The notes below the pieces were generated by a model. The model saw only the letters and a list, made by a program, of their open reading frames with translations, did not search any database and had not been told where the DNA came from. A program made the translations under genes and the position numbers. A stretch of 64,000 nucleotides of DNA from Serratia rhizosphaerae. GTDB lineage: Bacteria > Pseudomonadota > Gammaproteobacteria > Enterobacterales > Enterobacteriaceae. The stretch spans positions 124,001 to 188,000 of the forward strand of contig NZ_CP041764.1 in the NCBI RefSeq assembly GCF_009817885.1, written 5' to 3'. This document shows, piece after piece, positions 45,424 through 52,876 of the stretch. Numbering within the stretch: position 1 is the first letter of the stretch; each line of letters opens with the position of its first letter.

Positions 45424-47145
45424 TTGGATGCCAGCACGATCAACAACCTGTTTATCATTGGCGCTGTGTTGGTAGGAGCCAGTATCCTGCTCAGTTCATT
45501 CTCTTCACGCCTTGGCATCCCTATTCTGGTTATTTTCCTTGCGATTGGCATGCTGGCCGGCGTTGACGGCCTCGGCGGCATCCCTTTCGACAATTATCCG
45601 GTCGCTTATCTGGTCAGTAACCTGGCATTAGCCGTCATTCTGCTGGATGGCGGCATGCGTACCCGCGTCAGCTCCTTCCGCGTGGCCTTATGGCCCGCGC
45701 TGTCGCTGGCGACCGTCGGCGTGGTGATTACCGCCGGTCTGACCGGCCTGGCCGCCGCCTGGCTGTTTAACATCGATCTGATCCAAGGACTGCTGATTGG
45801 CGCCATTATCGGTTCGACCGATGCCGCCGCGGTGTTCTCACTGCTTGGCGGGAAAGGCCTGAACGAACGCGTCGGCTCCACGCTGGAAATTGAGTCCGGC
45901 AGTAACGATCCCATGGCCGTGTTCCTCACCATTACCCTGATCGCCATGATTTCCGCCGGCGAAACCATGATCAGCTGGAGCTTCCTGCTGCATCTGCTGC
46001 AACAGTTCGGCATGGGCATCGTCTTCGGTCTCGGCGGCGGCTGGCTGCTGCTGGGGTTGATCAACCGCATAAAGTTACCGGAGGGACTGTACCCTCTGCT
46101 GGCCGTCAGCGGCGGCATTCTGATTTTCGCCCTGACCACTGCGCTCAACGGCAGCGGCATTCTGGCGGTGTACCTCTGTGGGCTGATGCTGGGCAACCGC
46201 CCTATCCGCAACCGGCACGGCATTGTGCAAACATTCGACGGGCTGGCCTGGCTCAGCCAAATCGGCATGTTCCTGGTGCTGGGGCTACTGCTGACGCCGA
46301 GCAACCTGCTGCCGATCGCCATCCCCGCGCTGCTGCTCTCGCTGTGGATGATTCTGTTTGCCCGCCCGGTGTCGGTGTTTGTCGGTCTGCTGCCGTTTCG
46401 CAATTTCACCCTGCGTGAGCGCATCTTTATTTCCTGGGTGGGGCTGCGCGGCGCGGTGCCGGTGATTCTGGCGGTGTTCCCGATGATGGCCGGCTTGCCC
46501 AATGCGCATCTGTTCTTCAACGTGGCCTTTTTCGTTGTCCTGGTCTCGCTGCTGCTGCAGGGCACCACGCTGACGCTGGCGGCGAAAAAAGCCAAGGTGG
46601 TGGTTCCGCCGGCGCTGGCGCCAATCTCCCGCGTCGGGTTGGATATCCACCCTGAAAACCAATGGGAGCAGTTCGTTTACCAGCTCTCGGCAGAAAACTG
46701 GTGCGTCGGCGCCGCGCTGCGCGAGCTGAAAATGCCCCAGGGCACCCGCATCGCCGCTCTGTTCCGCGGCAAAGAACTGCTGCACCCCAGCGGCAGTACG
46801 CGACTGCGTGAACAGGACATTCTGTGCGTTATCGGCCATGAGCATGACTTACCGGCGCTGGGCAAACTGTTTAGCCAGGCACCGGCGGTGACGCTGGATG
46901 AACGCTTCTTCGGCGACTTCATTCTGCAGTCGGACGCGCGGTTAAGCGATATCTCTCAGGTTTACGGGCTGAATCTGCAGGATGATATCGATGAACAGCA
47001 AACGCTGGGCCAGTTCGTGATACAGATGATCGGCGGGGAGCCGGTGGTCGGCGACCAGGTGGAGTGGGACGGCTTAACCTGGACCATCGCGGAAATGGAC
47101 GGCAATGCCGTCAGCAAGATCGGGGTAAAAATCGACGCCGATTAA
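45424..47145 (+). CDS. nhaP2: K+/H+ antiporter NhaP2 (CvrA)
   Basis: The TTG at 45424 is the start (MDASTINNLFIIGAV; AAGGAG about 9 bp upstream), matching E. coli MDATTIISLF. The 573-residue CPA1 antiporter has about 12 helices with the ion-binding stretch SGSNDPMAVFLT. Next comes a cytosolic TrkA-C-type domain (LREQDILCVIGHEHDLPALGKLF) and a CorC/HlyC-like C-terminal domain (about 490-573, DQVEWDGLTWTIAEMDGN). It helps adapt to low osmolarity and high K+. Confidence 0.95.
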   Translation: MDASTINNLFIIGAVLVGASILLSSFSSRLGIPILVIFLAIGMLAGVDGLGGIPFDNYPVAYLVSNLALAVILLDGGMRTRVSSFRVALWPALSLATVGVVITAGLTGLAAAWLFNIDLIQGLLIGAIIGSTDAAAVFSLLGGKGLNERVGSTLEIESGSNDPMAVFLTITLIAMISAGETMISWSFLLHLLQQFGMGIVFGLGGGWLLLGLINRIKLPEGLYPLLAVSGGILIFALTTALNGSGILAVYLCGLMLGNRPIRNRHGIVQTFDGLAWLSQIGMFLVLGLLLTPSNLLPIAIPALLLSLWMILFARPVSVFVGLLPFRNFTLRERIFISWVGLRGAVPVILAVFPMMAGLPNAHLFFNVAFFVVLVSLLLQGTTLTLAAKKAKVVVPPALAPISRVGLDIHPENQWEQFVYQLSAENWCVGAALRELKMPQGTRIAALFRGKELLHPSGSTRLREQDILCVIGHEHDLPALGKLFSQAPAVTLDERFFGDFILQSDARLSDISQVYGLNLQDDIDEQQTLGQFVIQMIGGEPVVGDQVEWDGLTWTIAEMDGNAVSKIGVKIDAD

Positions 47146-47155
47146 ATCCTTTCGC

Positions 47156-47177
47156 CGGTGGCACCCCCGTGCCACCG
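47156..47177. terminator. Perfect 9-bp hairpin after nhaP2
   Basis: CGGTGGCAC and GTGCCACCG flank CCCC, 10 bp past the stop codon. No T-run follows. Confidence 0.5.
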
Positions 47178-47333
47178 CTGCTCGCCCGTTAGCCTGAGCA
47201 TGAGCACGCTTTCCCTATCGCCTTATCCGGCAAGCGCGCTGGGGAACTTCTACCCGTAAGTAAGTTCTTAATCAACAGCGGTCGGCCCGACCCTCCACGG
47301 CAAAGAATGATAAAACGATAGGATAGATATCGC

Positions 47334-47441
47334 GTGAATAACGGGAAAAAGTTCGTTTCTGCAATGCTGGTCTTGGCATTAGCATTGGTTGGTTTGAACC
47401 TGGGCGTTGCCGATTTGGTTCATAAACTTATAGTTGGATAA
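47334..47441 (+). CDS. 35-residue small membrane protein
   Basis: A GTG start at 47334 follows AGGAT. The product MNNGKKFVSAMLVLALALVG followed by LNLGVADLVHKLIVG has a short basic start and one hydrophobic helix (residues 8-24). It is 6 bp before another small membrane gene, which suggests a two-gene unit. This pairing of two single-helix miniproteins recalls the E. coli yciX-ymiA arrangement, but identity is not established. Confidence 0.65.
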   Translation: MNNGKKFVSAMLVLALALVGLNLGVADLVHKLIVG

Positions 47442-47447
47442 TTTATC

Positions 47448-47561
47448 GTGGCACAGCACGGGAAAGACAAGGATATTTTAGGCAAGGTGTTGCTCAGCGT
47501 TTCGGCGCTCTGCCTCACCGCAGTGATTGCTTTTCTGGTCTGGGCGTTTGTCCTCGACTAA
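47448..47561 (+). CDS. 37-residue small membrane protein
   Basis: A GTG start at 47448 gives MAQHGKDKDILGKVLLSVSA then LCLTAVIAFLVWAFVLD, a polar start and one membrane helix ending in a Trp-rich edge. The helix ends FLVWAFV in a way that resembles YmiA-type proteins. It follows the 35-residue gene by 6 bp and ends 12 bp before a strong terminator. The ribosome site is weak (GGATAATTTATC), so translation may be coupled. Confidence 0.6.
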   Translation: MAQHGKDKDILGKVLLSVSALCLTAVIAFLVWAFVLD

Positions 47562-47573
47562 ATCGCAGCCAAT

Positions 47574-47600
47574 AAAAAAAACCGCCGCGGCGGTTTTTTT
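47574..47600. terminator. Bidirectional terminator
   Basis: ACCGCCGCGGCGGT between A- and T-runs ends the small membrane pair and the convergent small acidic gene. Confidence 0.88.
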
Positions 47601-47614
47601 ATTGGCAATGGCGA

Positions 47615-47746
47615 TTAAATTTTGCAGCCTTCGCAATCTGCTTCATCCTCAAGGATATCAGGCACTTCACTGGCCTTCTCCGCCGCTTTTTTTTCTGCTT
47701 TCGCGAGTTCGGCGTCAATATCAAAATCAAAAATCTCGTCACTCAT
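47615..47746 (-). CDS. 43-residue acidic protein with CEGC tail
   Basis: The ATG at 47746 follows GAGGAAG by 6 bp. The product starts MSDEIFDFDIDAELAKAEKKAAEK and ends EADCEGCKI: an acidic start, a charged helix and a CxxC near the end. The two cysteines could bind metal or form a disulfide. I do not recognise it. It is just downstream of the ylaC-like gene. Confidence 0.7.
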   Translation of the reverse strand: MSDEIFDFDIDAELAKAEKKAAEKASEVPDILEDEADCEGCKI

Positions 47747-47815
47747 TGCAACTTCCTCATGCTTCTTTACAGGCTCAAACGCTGAGTATAATCGACCCCG
47801 GTGCCGACGCAACCC

Positions 47816-48322
47816 TTAGTTGGCCAACGCGACCGACGCGGCGGGCGTATGCAGCTTCTTACCGTAGGCCAAATCATACACATCGTAGAAATCGACCTCG
47901 CCCTTATGGGCTAAAATTTCGCGTATGCGCGCCTGCAACTGCGGGTTGATCGACGGTTCCGCCAGCAATTCAGCCACCGCATGGGACGGGAGTGCACGGG
48001 TAAAGTACCACTCGCCGTTATAACAGACGCGTAAATCAAGCACGCCGATATCTTCAAAGCGATACACGGGCTTGATCTCCATCAGCAGCATGGCAAACAT
48101 AAACAGCACAAAGGCGGTAAAGCCAAGCAGCGCCCCAAGCCCCAAATAGGGCACCGGATACATCACGGCGATCACGGCGAAATAGCCGGCGAACATCGCC
48201 AGACACAGATAGCGGTGATTACGGGCAAATTCGCTGTTAAAACGCGGCTTGCCATCCCGCCCTTCCCGCTGGTTGATCAGCTCGATCTCTTTCACCAGAA
48301 TGTGTTTTATCGCGTCCATCAT
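47816..48322 (-). CDS. ylaC: YlaC-family inner membrane protein
   Basis: The 168-residue protein resembles E. coli YlaC: ELINQREGRDGKPRFNSEF, two membrane helices (about 38-85), then the conserved RFEDIGVLDLRVCYNGEWYFTR and KGEVDFYDVYDLA. The family function is unknown. The start may be either of two adjacent ATGs (48322 or 48319). Confidence 0.87.
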   Translation of the reverse strand: MMDAIKHILVKEIELINQREGRDGKPRFNSEFARNHRYLCLAMFAGYFAVIAVMYPVPYLGLGALLGFTAFVLFMFAMLLMEIKPVYRFEDIGVLDLRVCYNGEWYFTRALPSHAVAELLAEPSINPQLQARIREILAHKGEVDFYDVYDLAYGKKLHTPAASVALAN

Positions 48323-48441
48323 TACCGCCTTAGCCTGAGAGCAAAATGGCTATCAATCGTTACCCTTCACGCTAACACAAGTACAGTTTTCCCGGGTATA
48401 GCAGTTAAGCAATTAAAAACCGGCAACTGTTATAGGCGGAG

Positions 48442-48741
48442 CTAACGCGGCTGCGAGGCTTTGCCCTGAGCAAACATAAACATCCGCTGCGCAACGTCAT
48501 CCGCCTGTTTGATCCTGTCCTGTTGCGCGGCGTTGCCGCGTTGGATCGCGCGTGCATAGGCAATTTCATGGGCGCGATCGATCATGCCGATGACATTATC
48601 ACGCAGCGATTTATCCAGATTGCCCAACAGGGTCGTCAGGATCGCCTGGTAAGCATTGGATTCCGCAGTCAGCGCCTTCTCCCGAGCTTCCAGCACAGCG
48701 ATACGTTGCATCAGTTCTTGCAGTTGAGCGGATTCAGACAT
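48442..48741 (-). CDS. Small coiled-coil protein, faintly IraP-like
   Basis: This 99-residue helical protein starts MSESAQLQELMQRIAVLEAR, a coiled coil, followed by SNAYQAILTTLLGNLDKSLRDNVIGMIDRAHEIA. The length and helical pattern recall IraP, the anti-adaptor that blocks RssB and so stabilises RpoS, but the similarity is too weak to assign. A GGAGGT ribosome site precedes the ATG. Confidence 0.7.
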   Translation of the reverse strand: MSESAQLQELMQRIAVLEAREKALTAESNAYQAILTTLLGNLDKSLRDNVIGMIDRAHEIAYARAIQRGNAAQQDRIKQADDVAQRMFMFAQGKASQPR

Positions 48742-48829
48742 AGCGACCTCCGGTTATCAGACAGAAAGGCTGTCTTAATAACAGTCTAGCAAAGGATCGA
48801 TACGTGAAAAAAATGGACGGACAGACAGG

Positions 48830-48893
48830 GTAAAGCACACCCGGAAATCCCAACGAGGAGTCGATAGTGCACATCAACCCGGGCATGCTTTAC
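48830..48893 (-). repeat. Large imperfect hairpin downstream of the tRNA-like gene
   Basis: GTAAAGCA-CA-CCCGG (48830-48844) is mirrored by CCGGG-CA-TGCTTTAC (48879-48893): 8 plus 5 paired bases with one 2x2 mismatch and a 34-nt loop. It lies 24 bp beyond the 3' CCA of the tRNA-like gene and could mark the end or processing of its transcript. No T-run follows. Confidence 0.55.
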
Positions 48894-48917
48894 GCTGGCC
48901 ACCAAAGGCCGGAGAGT

Positions 48918-49013
48918 TGGCGCGCTATGCAGGACTCGAACCCGCGTCTATCAATTTTGTAGCCAATTAAAGCATGTTAAAACCAATCACTCTGCCAACT
49001 GAGTTAATAGCGC
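48918..49013 (-). tRNA. tRNA-like gene with expanded anticodon arm
   Basis: On the minus strand a 96-nt sequence folds as a tRNA. The 7-bp acceptor is GCGCTAT/ATAGCGC. U8-A9 follow, then the D stem ACTC/GAGT with loop AGTTGGCA (A14, G18G19, A21). The T stem is GCGGG/CCTGC with loop TTCGAGT. C48, discriminator G and an encoded CCA are present. The anticodon region is abnormal: 38 nt instead of 17, folding as ATTGGTTTT/AAAATTGAT (three G-U pairs) around a 20-nt loop. No anticodon can be assigned. It is either an unusual functional tRNA mimic or a tRNA with a 21-nt insertion. Confidence 0.65.
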
Positions 49014-49028
49014 ACTCCCTTATGCTTG

Positions 49029-49062
49029 GGCGACATTATCCATAACGTCGCCATGGGTACAA
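49029..49062 (-). promoter_or_regulatory. Promoter with palindromic operator for the tRNA-like gene
   Basis: On the minus strand TTGTAC (-35, 49057-49062), a 16-bp spacer and GATAAT (-10, 49035-49040) place a start about 15 nt before the tRNA body. A 24-bp near-perfect palindrome, GGCGACATTAT-CC-ATAACGTCGCC (one mismatched pair), covers 49029-49052 and so overlaps the -10 box. Confidence 0.5.
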
Positions 49063-49171
49063 GATAAATCACTGGCAGAAGATGATTTTACAGATAAATC
49101 TCAGCAAGACGGCGACGTTAGCACAACGATTCGCTTAGCAACCATCAAGGCTGTAACTAGCGCAAACGACG

Positions 49172-49786
49172 CTAGGCCTGGCGGGGTTTCGCCAGATACT
49201 GGCAGGTGGCAAACAGACAGAACGCATAGCCGACCAATTCACAGCCCTCTTCCACCATATTTTTTACTACCCGGTTATAGCCATCCAGCAGCAGCCCTTC
49301 CCATAACAGGTGCATGCCGAACAGGCGGGAAAACACCAGGATACACAGTAAGCCGGCGCACATCATGCCGTAGCTCGGATGGCTAAAGAAATGGGCCAGG
49401 CCATGCAGCGCCGAAGCCGCATGGCGGATCGCATATCCCAGGCACAGCACCGCAGTCAGCAGAGCAAACCACACCCAGGCGCCGTGGTGCAGATAATCAA
49501 ATGCAAAATCCAGCTCGCGAATCAACATGCACAGGAAGAAACCGCCAATCAATAACCTGGCAGCACGATGCTCGGCATGACGGCGTGCGGAGACAAAGAA
49601 GCCCAGCGCAATGGCGGCAAGGAATATTTCCTGCATCAGCTCCGTCAACGACATTTCATAGACAAAGTTGTGTAGCCAATAAACATCAATAAAAATCAGC
49701 CCCATCAGCACGGCTAGCGTTGCTGAATAGAGCAGAAAGAAAGAGAGTTTTTTTACAATAATATTGAGGTTAGTACGGTACTGCAT
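49172..49786 (-). CDS. Integral membrane protein of unknown function
   Basis: The ATG at 49786 follows GGAAG. The 204-residue protein has about six hydrophobic helices, with conserved-looking polar spots ELMQEIFLAAIALGFF, IRELDFAFDYLHHGAW and MVEEGCELVGYAF. The repeated Glu/His inside helices could bind a metal or haem, but no family is recognised. It is upstream, on the same strand, of the tRNA-like gene. Confidence 0.8.
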   Translation of the reverse strand: MQYRTNLNIIVKKLSFFLLYSATLAVLMGLIFIDVYWLHNFVYEMSLTELMQEIFLAAIALGFFVSARRHAEHRAARLLIGGFFLCMLIRELDFAFDYLHHGAWVWFALLTAVLCLGYAIRHAASALHGLAHFFSHPSYGMMCAGLLCILVFSRLFGMHLLWEGLLLDGYNRVVKNMVEEGCELVGYAFCLFATCQYLAKPRQA

Positions 49787-50149
49787 AGTCACTTCCGTTA
49801 TTATATTCACGCGGTGTATGTTACCTGCCGTAACCTCTTTTACCTTGGCTATTCATGCGCTTGCTGCCGATGTTGCGTAATTATTTATACGTCCGTATTG
49901 ATAAACAAAATTGCTAGATTTGATCCCCATCACATATAACGTTAAGCTATATATGGATTTTTATTAATCACACAAGTGACATATCAATGGGGAAAGTAGG
50001 TCAAATTTCAACAAAATAGTCAGTTTAATGATTGAGGGACTCCAAAGTGCCAATGGCACACTAAAATTAGAAGAGTTAATGTCTGGGCAGAAAAACGTGA
50101 ACGGGAACGGTTGATTCACGTTCAACTCAATATTGTAAGGGATGATGCT
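49787..50149 (+). promoter_or_regulatory. proP upstream region with CRP-like site
   Basis: This gap of 363 bp holds no gene. TTTGA-TCCCCA-TCACA at 49919-49934 fits the CRP pattern in most conserved positions, and is followed by AT-rich DNA. In E. coli proP has CRP and osmotic control at P1 and Fis plus sigma-S control at P2. The element here is a plausible equivalent, not proven. Confidence 0.4.
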
Positions 50150-51673
50150 ATGAAGCTAAGAAGAAAACGACATAAACCGCTACATATTAACGACATAACC
50201 ATTATTGACGACAGCAAGCTGAAAAAAGCCATTACCGCCGCCGCGCTCGGTAACGCGATGGAGTGGTTTGATTTCGGGGTTTACGGCTTTGTTGCCTATG
50301 CCCTTGGACAAGTGTTCTTTCCCGGCGCCTCTCCCGGCGTGCAGATGATCGCCGCGCTGGCGACCTTTTCGGTACCGTTCCTGGTACGTCCGTTGGGCGG
50401 CGTGTTCTTTGGCGCCATGGGCGATAAGTTCGGCCGCCAAAAGGTACTTTCCGTCACCATCATTATTATGGCGATCAGCACCTTCTGTATCGGGCTGATC
50501 CCGTCCTATGCCAGCATCGGCATCTGGGCGCCGATCCTGCTGCTGCTGGCCAAACTGGCACAGGGCTTCTCGGTGGGTGGTGAATATTCCGGCGCGGCCA
50601 TCTTCGTCGCCGAATATTCACCGGACCGCAAACGCGGCTTTATGGGCAGCTGGCTCGATTTCGGCTCTATCGCCGGTTTCGTGCTTGGCGCCGGCGTCGT
50701 GGTGCTGATTTCCAGCATTGTCGGCGAAGCCAAGTTCCTCGACTGGGGCTGGCGTCTGCCCTTCTTCCTCGCGGCGCCGCTGGGCATCATCGGCCTGTAC
50801 CTGCGTCATGCACTGGAAGAAACCCCGGCGTTCCAGCAGCACGTCGACAAAATGGAACAGGGCGACCGCGATGCGCTGCAGAATCCGCCGCGCGCTTCCT
50901 TTAAAGAGATCGCAACCAAGCAATGGCGCAGCCTGCTGGTGTGTGTGGGGCTGGTGATCGCCACCAACGTCACCTATTACATGCTGCTGACCTATATGCC
51001 GAGTTATCTGTCGCATAACCTGCACTATTCGGAAAGCCACGGCGTCCTGATTATCATCGCCATCATGATCGGCATGCTGTTTGTACAGCCGGTGATCGGC
51101 CTGACCAGCGACCGTATCGGCCGCAAACCGTTTGTTATCGGCGGCAGCATTGGCCTGATATTACTGGCCATCCCCTGCTTTATGCTGATCAACAGTAACG
51201 TGATTGGCCTGATTTTTGTCGGTCTGCTGGTTCTGGCGGTGCTGCTTAACTCCTTTACCGGGGTAATGGCCTCAACCTTGCCGGCGATGTTCCCGACGCA
51301 TATCCGCTACAGCGCACTGGCCATTTCGTTCAACATCTCCGTCTTGGTGGCCGGCGCAACGCCAACCATTGCTGCCTGGCTGGTAGAATCCAGCGGCAAT
51401 CTGTATATGCCGGCCTACTACCTGATGGTGGTGGCCGTTATCGGCCTGCTGACCGGTCTGTATATGAAAGAAACCGCCAACAAACCGCTGCGCGGCGCCA
51501 CGCCGGCCGCTTCTGACCGCTCCGAGGCCAAAGAGCTGTTGCAGGAAACCTACGATAATATCGAGCAAAAGGTGGAAAACATCAGCGATGAGATTGACGA
51601 TCTGGAAGAGCAGATCAAAGCGCTGGAGAAAAGGAAACAGGCGTTGATCGATCAGCATCCAAAGCTGGACTAA
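50150..51673 (+). CDS. proP: Proline/glycine betaine transporter ProP
   Basis: The 507-residue osmoprotectant:H+ symporter matches E. coli ProP from MKLRRKRHKPLHINDITIIDDSKL onward (start at 50150). It has 12 membrane helices and the MFS motif DKFGRQKVL between helices 2 and 3. The C-terminal coiled coil (LQETYDNIEQKVENISDEIDDLEEQIKALEKRKQALIDQHPKLD, about 463-507) tunes osmotic activation in E. coli and is preserved. It is followed by a strong terminator. Confidence 0.96.
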   Translation: MKLRRKRHKPLHINDITIIDDSKLKKAITAAALGNAMEWFDFGVYGFVAYALGQVFFPGASPGVQMIAALATFSVPFLVRPLGGVFFGAMGDKFGRQKVLSVTIIIMAISTFCIGLIPSYASIGIWAPILLLLAKLAQGFSVGGEYSGAAIFVAEYSPDRKRGFMGSWLDFGSIAGFVLGAGVVVLISSIVGEAKFLDWGWRLPFFLAAPLGIIGLYLRHALEETPAFQQHVDKMEQGDRDALQNPPRASFKEIATKQWRSLLVCVGLVIATNVTYYMLLTYMPSYLSHNLHYSESHGVLIIIAIMIGMLFVQPVIGLTSDRIGRKPFVIGGSIGLILLAIPCFMLINSNVIGLIFVGLLVLAVLLNSFTGVMASTLPAMFPTHIRYSALAISFNISVLVAGATPTIAAWLVESSGNLYMPAYYLMVVAVIGLLTGLYMKETANKPLRGATPAASDRSEAKELLQETYDNIEQKVENISDEIDDLEEQIKALEKRKQALIDQHPKLD

Positions 51674-51683
51674 TTAAAGCCAA

Positions 51684-51716
51684 CAAAAAACCACCCCATC
51701 CGGGGTGGTTTTTTTA
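51684..51716 (+). terminator. Terminator after proP
   Basis: AAAACCACCCC-ATC-CGGGGTGGTTTTTTT is a textbook hairpin. Confidence 0.93.
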
Positions 51717-51813
51717 CGTCAGTCGTCGCCCATCACCAAACAAAAAAAATAGACTCCGCCGAGCGTGTAAAATAAGGAAAAAAATATTCTTTCTTTGCAA
51801 TGCTTATTGCACT

Positions 51814-52041
51814 TTAACGCGCATGAACACCAACGGTCTCCAGAGCAACACGGTAATATTTTTGAATATCTTCCGGCTGCCGCTCAATTTCACGCACCAG
51901 ATACTTCATGATGTTATCTTTATTTACCGTGCGTTGTGACGAAATTAAATGCAACACGCTTTCACCGTAAATAACCATCAATTTATCCCGGTAGATCTTT
52001 GCATTATCTTGTGGCATTCCGTACAGACTGTAATCAACCAT
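51814..52041 (-). CDS. YmgB/AriR-family biofilm or acid-resistance regulator
   Basis: The ATG at 52041 (MVDYSLYGMPQDNAKIYRD) gives 75 residues. The pattern GESVLHLISSQRTVNKDNIMKYLVREIERQPEDIQKYYRVALETV fits the AriR/YmgB/YcgZ family of small dimeric helical proteins. These act on the Rcs system or bind DNA in E. coli, affecting biofilm and acid resistance. The upstream frame extends to 52086 without a clear ribosome site. Confidence 0.8.
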   Translation of the reverse strand: MVDYSLYGMPQDNAKIYRDKLMVIYGESVLHLISSQRTVNKDNIMKYLVREIERQPEDIQKYYRVALETVGVHAR

Positions 52042-52466
52042 TGTTAAATATTCTCTCAAACCAAGCGCTGCTGAACTATCCTGCAATAGGTAGTATTATC
52101 CAGCAATTACAACAGGATAATAAAGGGCAATATTTCACTCACATAGTCGAACAATAAGAGTTTTCCTAGCAAACGGCAAGTCTATAAACCCCGGAGGCTT
52201 ATGTTTAAGATTTTTCGCACCCTTGTGCTTGGCCATTATATTTAACCACAATAAAAACAATGAATTTTAATTATTACGGCAATCGCACTCCCCTATGCGC
52301 AAGCTTCATGCCAATGTTTCGCATTTTAAATATTATAAATGAGACAAAGTTCACGTTTTTTTAGCAGATTAGTCATTTTATCTTGCCTATGGACATCCAG
52401 AAAGCTAGCTTGCTACTGCCGACTTGGTAAACCATTACTTTTAACAATATGAAATAAAAGGTTATT
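52042..52466 (+). other. AT-rich intergenic region with a possible 14-codon ORF
   Basis: The 425 bp have no gene of normal size. At 52201-52245 the plus strand reads ATG after CCGGAGGCTT and encodes MFKIFRTLVLGHYI. Its strong ribosome site makes translation possible, but the length prevents any family assignment. The rest is AT-rich promoter-like sequence. Confidence 0.4.
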
Positions 52467-52685
52467 ATGTCGATTACCGTTAAAAGCAAGAAAGAAGCTA
52501 AAGTTGCCATCTCGACAGGGAAAGCAAAACGCATCAAACTCGATTATGCGGTCAGCGCTGACGATGTGTCAGAACTGACGATGATATGCCGTGAAAAAGG
52601 CGCTAATATCATCAAAGACAATGATAATTTTATCATTGCCATGAGCAACCCTAGCATGCCTAAAGTGGCCAGCTTTCCGTTCTGA
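52467..52685 (+). CDS. 72-residue protein of unknown function
   Basis: The ATG has AAAGG 6 bp upstream. The protein starts with a Lys-rich segment (MSITVKSKKEAKVAISTGKA) and contains a beta-alpha-beta-like pattern (LDYAVSADDVSELTMICREKGANIIKDNDNFIIAMS). It is not recognised. It stands alone between the AriR-like gene and hemB. Confidence 0.7.
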   Translation: MSITVKSKKEAKVAISTGKAKRIKLDYAVSADDVSELTMICREKGANIIKDNDNFIIAMSNPSMPKVASFPF

Positions 52686-52876
52686 GCCCTTTTATCCCTT
52701 CGCCCCGCCCGGGGCGTTGTTCCTTTCCGATCGCCTTCCTGATAATTCCCCAGCAGCAGCGTGAAACAGTCAAAAAATGCGGCCTGACTTGAAAAATTGA
52801 AGCGCTTCATTTATTTTCCCACCATCATCACCGCATGCTTCCTGCATGTGATAAAGCGCTTCACAAAGAGGTTATT

